Of a DNA stretch of 6,605 bases, positions 5,720 through 6,605 are shown one piece after another. Location: contig DUIL01000062.1 of the NCBI GenBank assembly GCA_013330385.1, forward strand, positions 5,572 through 12,176, written 5' to 3'. The stretch is from Candidatus Thalassarchaeaceae archaeon (GTDB lineage Archaea > Thermoplasmatota > Poseidoniia > Poseidoniales > Thalassarchaeaceae). How positions within the stretch are numbered: the stretch's first letter is position 1; the number at the start of each line of letters is the position of its first letter. A program made the position numbers and the translations under genes. The notes under the pieces are model-generated. The model was not told the DNA's origin and ran no database searches. It saw nothing but the letters and a program-made list of their open reading frames with translations.

Positions 5720-6605
5720 ATGGTATCGTACACTCGGCTATTCTTAGCGGTTTTATTATTGGCTGGAACGCCACTATATCTTATCCTGCAAGGCACGATG
5801 GAACTCGGTCTTAGAATTGCTTCAGGTTCAGTTCTATTGGGATTCTTGGCCATCTTTGTCTATTCAGGACGAAAGCCACTTGCCGCACCTCCTGTAATTC
5901 CTAAAGTATCAATTGAGCCAATTGAGGAAATCGAGGAATTGCCCACTCCTGTAATCGAAGTGGAAGGGATTAGTAAACAGAAAGAAGACAAAATCAGACG
6001 AAGCAGAGGAAGGGTTGCTGAACCTGTAATGCCAGCACCGCCTATGCCAATGCCACCACCTATGGGGATGGCACCACCTTCACCTGCAATTGATTCTGCA
6101 GCACCTCTGCCACCCATGCCACCTATGTCTCTAGGGGCACAATCATCCCAAGGAGATGGAGTCAATATTGCTCAACGTCTGGTAATAGATAGTGATGCAC
6201 AATCAGAAATGGAAGCCGAAGTAGAATCCTATGTTGTCGAACGCCGGGAGAAGAGAGCCGAAATTAGAGACCGTATTCAGCGCCGTCGAAGGATGGAACT
6301 AGCAGAAAGGCGAGCTGCAAAAGTCAGAATGTGGACTGAATTAGAAGATGGAGAAGACCTTGGTGCCATACTCTCTAGACCTGATCATGGATTAGAAGTA
6401 ATTGATGAGCCTGAAAAACCAGACGATTCAGTCCCTCTTGGCGTATCATATGTTAGGATAGATGGTAATCGTATCCTAAAAATCAGAATGCCGCTTAATG
6501 TTCCTGAGAAAGGAGTAGAAGAAGTTGCACCAGAATTACCTGATTTACCACCCCCTGGGCTCCCTAGTATGCCACCTCCGTCAGGTCCTCCAGGTATGCC
6601 ACCTC
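5720..6605 (+). CDS. Unrecognised two-helix membrane protein with Pro/Met-rich tracts (3' end missing)
   Basis: An open frame of 295 codons runs off the right edge with no stop, so the C-terminus is unknown. It begins with two hydrophobic helices, about residues 7-24 (LFLAVLLLAGTPLYLIL) and 31-48 (LRIASGSVLLGFLAIFVY), giving a membrane hairpin. An acidic stretch follows (65-82), then a basic patch (87-99, including KIRRSRGR) and a proline/methionine tract (102-136). Next is a highly charged, probably helical or coiled-coil segment (162-205) rich in E, R and A. After it comes a compact stretch (210-260) with GVSYVRIDGNRILKIRMPLN, possibly a short beta unit. A second proline tract (277 onward) is cut by the window end. 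By the positive-inside rule the long tail should be cytoplasmic. I do not recognise the family and assign no function. It lies 38 bp after rdgB on the same strand and may be the third gene of that unit. Confidence 0.85.
   Translation, partial: MVSYTRLFLAVLLLAGTPLYLILQGTMELGLRIASGSVLLGFLAIFVYSGRKPLAAPPVIPKVSIEPIEEIEELPTPVIEVEGISKQKEDKIRRSRGRVAEPVMPAPPMPMPPPMGMAPPSPAIDSAAPLPPMPPMSLGAQSSQGDGVNIAQRLVIDSDAQSEMEAEVESYVVERREKRAEIRDRIQRRRRMELAERRAAKVRMWTELEDGEDLGAILSRPDHGLEVIDEPEKPDDSVPLGVSYVRIDGNRILKIRMPLNVPEKGVEEVAPELPDLPPPGLPSMPPPSGPPGMPP
6023..6127 (+). repeat. Pro/Met-rich coding tract 1
   Basis: This stretch codes for residues 102-136, in which short M-P, P-P-M and P-P-P units recur (for example PMPMPPPMGMAPP at 109-121 region and PLPPMPPM at 129-136). 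At DNA level, units such as ATGCCACCACCTATG and ATGCCACCTATG recur. It is low-complexity coding sequence, probably disordered. Confidence 0.7.
6548..6605 (+). repeat. Pro/Met-rich coding tract 2, cut by window edge
   Basis: Residues 277-295 repeat the composition of the first tract (PPPGLPSMPPPSGPPGMPP) and reuse the ATGCCACCT unit twice. The tract is still running when the window ends, so its full length is unknown. Confidence 0.65.

Noticed and set aside
5860..6165. Minus-strand glycine-rich open frame
   Set aside because: Its glycine runs are the reverse complement of proline codons in the plus-strand Pro/Met-rich gene, so it is a shadow.
1..6605. tRNA, rRNA, CRISPR array, insertion sequence or attachment site
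   Set aside because: No cloverleaf, repeat-spacer pattern, transposase or terminal inverted repeats were seen; nearly all bases are in the six genes described.

Overview
This 6.6 kb window looks archaeal. The best fit is an uncultured, moderately AT-rich euryarchaeon of the Marine Group II / Poseidoniales (Thermoplasmatota) kind. The archaeal call rests on a small stand-alone Bud32 kinase followed directly by an XTP/dITP pyrophosphatase, GGAGG/GAGGTG-type ribosome binding sites, and the absence of bacterial-style neighbours. The lineage within the archaea is inferred from style only; no rRNA or other strong marker is present.

Layout, left to right. (1) Positions 56-1075 (+): an Mrp/NBP35-family P-loop ATPase. 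Its usual C-x-x-C iron-sulfur site is missing, and an Ig-like repeat fragment sits in its place. (2) Positions 1162-3252 (+): a large membrane protein with a PAP2-type phosphatase/phosphotransferase core, then a predicted outside domain resembling a TolB/WD40-like beta-propeller, held between two further membrane helices. (3) Positions 3275-4360 (-): quinolinate synthase NadA, convergent with the PAP2 gene across a 22-bp gap that holds an inverted repeat. (4) Positions 4419-5078 (+): Bud32, the KEOPS kinase, divergent from nadA across 58 bp. (5) Positions 5088-5681 (+): RdgB/HAM1 nucleotide pyrophosphatase, 9 bp after Bud32 with a ribosome binding site that overlaps the Bud32 stop. (6) Positions 5720-6605 (+): an unrecognised two-helix membrane protein with proline/methionine-rich tracts and a charged helical region, still open at the window edge.

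Most of the window is housekeeping: tRNA t6A modification support (bud32), nucleotide-pool cleaning (rdgB), NAD synthesis (nadA) and possibly Fe-S or P-loop ATPase work (mrp). Genes 4, 5 and probably 6 form one co-directional unit. I see no mobile element, CRISPR array, tRNA or rRNA, and no stretch over 300 bases lacks a gene. The most unusual items are the Ig-like insert replacing the Fe-S cysteines of the Mrp protein, the PAP2-propeller fusion whose N-glycosylation sequons all lie on the predicted outside face, and the proline/methionine-rich membrane protein at the right edge.
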